Assembly (NCBI GenBank): GCA_021736615.1
Contig: JAIPFN010000113.1
Location: forward strand, 1 to 17,394
Reading direction: 5' to 3'
Origin: Phycisphaerae bacterium
GTDB lineage: Bacteria; Planctomycetota; Phycisphaerae; Sedimentisphaerales; Anaerohalosphaeraceae
DNA: 17,394 bases
Shown here in pieces: positions 14,594 through 17,394 of the stretch (position 1 is its first letter; every line of letters starts with the position of its first letter). The notes under the pieces are model-generated. The model saw only the letters and a program-made list of their open reading frames with translations. It ran no database searches and was not told where the DNA came from. The position numbers were made by a program, and so were the translations under genes.

Positions 14594-15382
14594 TTAAAAT
14601 TTATCCATCCATTCGTACCATACCGGCGGAGTTGCCGGGTTTACGTAATTTTTATGCCACCTTTGGTACCATAAGTCTTTCAAACCCACTTTGTGAGACG
14701 ACCAGTCCATAAAAAGAATGTTGATATGGCCATTGTGGCGATCTGTACATACCCGTCTCATTCCTTTGCCGTTTGCAGCCCAGGCAAACTGACCGTCATA
14801 TTCCGGCGGCTCATCATTTGCCATAGGTCTGACCAATATGAAACCTCCGTCCATCAGCACCGGTATGCTGCTTGTGTCACTCTGCATCGAGCTTTTCCAT
14901 CTGTTATTAACATCGTATTGGGAGCCGGATAAATTTTTATTACCACTGTTAACCCACCAGTTAATGGTATAGCTGCCGGTTTTATACTCGGTATCTCTAA
15001 GTGCAGTAAATTTCCCAGCATTGACGGTCGGGATCATGTCCCATGCTGCCTTTGGTCCTATAGCTCCCTCGGCTTCGGTTCTAGTTGCATTGGGGCAAAA
15101 GCGAATTTCCGGGTTATCATGATAGGGCATTAATGCGACTATCCAGGAGTGTTGTCCCGTATCCCAGTCTTCGTCGATTCCCGGCATGAATTTGCCCTTG
15201 TTGTCATTCGTATACATTTCAAAGACAAGTGCCCATTGATGCAAATTCGTATTGCACATGACCATTTTGGCCTGTTCTTTGACCTTTTTAAGCGATGGGA
15301 TTAGAATTGCCAGCAAAAGGGCGATTATCGCGATAACAACGAGAAGTTCGATAAGGGTAAAACCTCTTTTATTGTTATGCAT
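14594..15382 (-). CDS. Type II secretion-like pseudopilin of the H-X9-D family
   Basis: 262 residues. The class III prepilin leader MHNNKRG is followed by FTLIELLVVIAIIALLLAIL, with cleavage between Gly7 and Phe8 and Glu12 as mature residue 5. A leader peptidase of the A24 family, such as the one at 10170-11360, would process it. CNTNLHQW...YTNDNKG (43-63) is the conserved block after the helix. Near the C-terminus H216-x9-D226 is followed by Trp227 in FMDWS, where most relatives have Asp-Gly, and then VGLKDLW. Planctomycetes and Lentisphaerae carry many such pseudopilins, often one per secreted-protein operon. No other secretion-machine genes are adjacent, so it may be a minor or specialised pseudopilin. 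The upstream ribosome site is weak (GGGAA, about ten bases away). Confidence 0.9.
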   Translation of the reverse strand: MHNNKRGFTLIELLVVIAIIALLLAILIPSLKKVKEQAKMVMCNTNLHQWALVFEMYTNDNKGKFMPGIDEDWDTGQHSWIVALMPYHDNPEIRFCPNATRTEAEGAIGPKAAWDMIPTVNAGKFTALRDTEYKTGSYTINWWVNSGNKNLSGSQYDVNNRWKSSMQSDTSSIPVLMDGGFILVRPMANDEPPEYDGQFAWAANGKGMRRVCTDRHNGHINILFMDWSSHKVGLKDLWYQRWHKNYVNPATPPVWYEWMDKF

Positions 15383-15426
15383 TGGACTGATTCCCGAAAA
15401 ATAGCATTTTACCAGATTTGACCTTT

Positions 15427-15455
15427 ATTATAGCAATAACGATTGCTGATGTAAA
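15427..15455 (-). promoter_or_regulatory. Pseudopilin operon promoter with an inverted repeat in the spacer
   Basis: On the minus strand TTTACA (15455-15450) and TATAAT (15432-15427) are separated by exactly 17 bases, close to the sigma70 consensus. The spacer holds a perfect inverted repeat, AGCAAT and ATTGCT around a four-base centre (15432-15447), which could bind a regulator or form a hairpin. The expected start near 15420 gives a leader of about 38 bases. It separates this unit from comEC. Confidence 0.7.
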
Positions 15456-15475
15456 CAAAATACGAGCAAAGAGGG

Positions 15476-17394
15476 CTATTTGTGAGTGCTTATGCCTATT
15501 TCGCCATCCTTTTTGATCCTCACTGTTATAGCACCATCAATTGGCGTATAGTATGCGTCGATTTCGCTGTCCGGTTTCCAGTTGCTTTTCAGCCGTTTTT
15601 TTGTACAACTGATGATCGCTATTTTTGCGCCTAATTTTTGTGCATAGTTTTCCAGCAGATTAGTTTTCGATCCATGGTGGGGCATTACTATTATATCTAT
15701 TGACAGGTCCGGATACATCTCGAATATCTTCGTCTGAGCTAATATCTCAATATCGCTGCATATCAGTATTTTTTTTCCGCCGTATTCGATCAATGACACC
15801 TGCGATTTATTGTTTGTGCTTATTGCCGGGTCGAGGCTAATTTCCCCGTTCGGCCAGAGGGCGGTGATATATTTGTTGTCGTATTTTTCCACTGGTTTTA
15901 TCCCCGATGAGATTTCCAGAAGCGAGTTGTTCAGGTGACGTATTTTCGATGACGACTCAACCTCACCCAGCAGTCCCTCGTTTGCATAAACACTCGCATT
16001 TTTATACCGGCTTACCACTTCGGGTATTCCGTTAATATGGTCGATGTCTTCATGGCTTGCGATAATCGCGTCGAGTTTCGATACCCCTCTAGTTTGCAAA
16101 AAGGGCACCACGATAGATGCACCGCAGTTTTTTGCCGTTAGCGAACCGGCATCAAACAGAATATTACTGCCGTCCGGGAAAAACGCCGCGATAGCCTGTC
16201 CGTGACCGACATCCAGACAAGTAAGCTCAAGCCTATTTTGCCTGTTCGGCTCAAGTTTTATTACCATAAGCGTAACCGTTACACTAATTGCCAGACCGTA
16301 AAGAACCGTTTTTCTAAGCAATCGCCGATCAGTATGCCAGAATCTAAGCAAAAGGATATACGCGTAAAATGCGGCGATAACTATAAGAGGAACCTTGCCG
16401 ATAACGATCTGCGAAAAATCATACTCGGCGATAAAGCTAACTACCCGGATAAGTCCCTCGGAAAGAATATCGAGCAAAAATGCAAGCCCCATAGACACAG
16501 TCGGCAATACCCCGGCAAGGAGAATCTTGAAATATCCGATAGGCAGAATCAGCATTATAAAACCATAAACAGTCACTGTCCAAACACATGCAAGCGGAGT
16601 TATCGTCGAAAAGTGATAAAGTATTACGCCCGACCCGCCTATCCATGCCGACAACCCGGCAGAAAGTAGTCCGACTGTTTTGACCGATAAGGAGTTTATA
16701 AAAATCGCACCCGCCTTTTCATGTTCCCTTGCGAGAAACGCGATACGGTCAATTGTTTTAGACGTGATATAGTGTTCGATGTTTTTATAGAAGAGGATGA
16801 TTCCGGCAACGCACGAAAATGACAACTGCCATCCGGCCTGAAAAAGACTCGCCGGTTGACCAAGCAGCAGGATTATCGCCGCAAGTGACAGAGTGTTAAG
16901 AGAGTTTGGCTTGCGCCTTACGATCATCGAGAAAAAGAAAAAACAGCAAATGATCGCCGCTCGCAGCGACGGCGGGCGCGGCGGAATTGTCAAAACATAC
17001 AGGATGATCAAAGCAATGCAGATCGCCGCCCGGTACGGCTTAGACAGCCCGGTAAACCGGCAGGTCCACCAAAGGATCGACGCCAGTATTGCCATGTGCA
17101 TCCCGGACAGACTGATAAAGTGCGAAAGCCCCGTCCGCCGAAACGCTTCGTATGTACTGGCGTCGATTCGGCCCCTGGTCCCGAGCAAAAGTGCTTCCAG
17201 CAAACCGGCATTTTCGCTTTGCATCTGCGTGTCCGAAAACAATGCTGTATTGGCAACGGTCTTAAGTTTATATCGAAGTTTCGTTATTGTAGCCGCTGCC
17301 TCGTTCAGTACCTTCACTCCGCCCGCTGAATAATCCGACGCCCCGTACAAAACAGATTTGCGTTTCATATACCGGGCCATCTCAAACTGCCCCG
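15476..17394 (-). CDS. comEC: ComEC/Rec2 DNA-uptake channel protein (5' end outside the window)
   Basis: The frame stays open to the right edge; the codons before the Met at 17380 read GQFE and continue into MARYMKRK. This matches the 'NPGxFDxxRYL' block at the end of the N-terminal DUF4131 domain, so that Met is internal and the gene starts outside. About 639 residues are visible. LSHFISLSGMHMAILA opens the multi-pass competence domain, followed by PRPPSLRAAIICCFFF and many membrane helices. The last 240 or so residues are a metallo-beta-lactamase-like domain: LDVGHGQAIA, SHEDIDHING (metal ligands, coded near 16037-16057) and MPHHGSKTN. The protein forms the inner-membrane channel for single-stranded DNA in natural transformation, and the lactamase-like domain may be a nuclease. 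No other com gene is visible. Confidence 0.93.
   Translation of the reverse strand, partial: GQFEMARYMKRKSVLYGASDYSAGGVKVLNEAAATITKLRYKLKTVANTALFSDTQMQSENAGLLEALLLGTRGRIDASTYEAFRRTGLSHFISLSGMHMAILASILWWTCRFTGLSKPYRAAICIALIILYVLTIPPRPPSLRAAIICCFFFFSMIVRRKPNSLNTLSLAAIILLLGQPASLFQAGWQLSFSCVAGIILFYKNIEHYITSKTIDRIAFLAREHEKAGAIFINSLSVKTVGLLSAGLSAWIGGSGVILYHFSTITPLACVWTVTVYGFIMLILPIGYFKILLAGVLPTVSMGLAFLLDILSEGLIRVVSFIAEYDFSQIVIGKVPLIVIAAFYAYILLLRFWHTDRRLLRKTVLYGLAISVTVTLMVIKLEPNRQNRLELTCLDVGHGQAIAAFFPDGSNILFDAGSLTAKNCGASIVVPFLQTRGVSKLDAIIASHEDIDHINGIPEVVSRYKNASVYANEGLLGEVESSSKIRHLNNSLLEISSGIKPVEKYDNKYITALWPNGEISLDPAISTNNKSQVSLIEYGGKKILICSDIEILAQTKIFEMYPDLSIDIIVMPHHGSKTNLLENYAQKLGAKIAIISCTKKRLKSNWKPDSEIDAYYTPIDGAITVRIKKDGEIGISTHK

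Overview
The window looks like part of a chromosome from a Planctomycetota bacterium, most likely of the Phycisphaerae/Sedimentisphaerales type. This is inferred from gene content and not from a marker gene. The clues are a fused type I dehydroquinase/shikimate dehydrogenase, a pseudopilin of the H-X9-D family ending in a tryptophan-rich 'FMDWS' tail, a prepilin peptidase with a long insert, and large secreted proteins without close familiar relatives. Base composition is moderate and fairly even. I see no tRNA, rRNA, CRISPR array, prophage or complete insertion sequence.

Left arm (1-2308, all leftward): xylulokinase (xylB), then a small two-zinc-ribbon protein, then the first codons of a probable Nudix hydrolase cut by the window edge. 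Between xylB and the zinc-ribbon gene lies a 112-bp element with 11-bp terminal inverted repeats and a 6-bp direct repeat on both sides, the signature of a MITE-like non-autonomous transposon. Upstream of xylB there are short tandem heptamers and a repeated ATTGAC motif.

Centre (2480-12160): a leftward secreted S49/ClpP-class serine protease with its own promoter and a strong hairpin terminator diverges, across a 456-bp AT-rich gap, from a rightward block. That block holds aroDE (probably leaderless), an 837-residue secreted protein that carries a degenerate pseudopilin-like domain in its C-terminal third, argG behind a clear sigma70-type promoter, a prepilin peptidase (pilD-like), and an OmpA-domain lipoprotein. 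Several gene ends carry hairpins. Two related palindromic repeats sit at the aroDE stop codon.

Right arm (12181-17394, all leftward): the 3' part of comEC (5' end outside the window), then a two-gene unit with its own consensus promoter. That unit is a type II secretion-like pseudopilin followed by a 796-residue secreted protein that contains a roughly 190-residue internal duplication. A bidirectional hairpin separates the right arm from the centre.

Functionally the window mixes housekeeping biosynthesis (shikimate, arginine), pentose use and envelope/secretion functions. The prepilin peptidase could process the pseudopilin encoded nearby. I do not see a defence system or a gene cluster that is clearly a new system. 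The most unusual items are the MITE-like element, the duplicated secreted protein coupled to a pseudopilin, and the pseudopilin-like domain embedded in the 837-residue protein.
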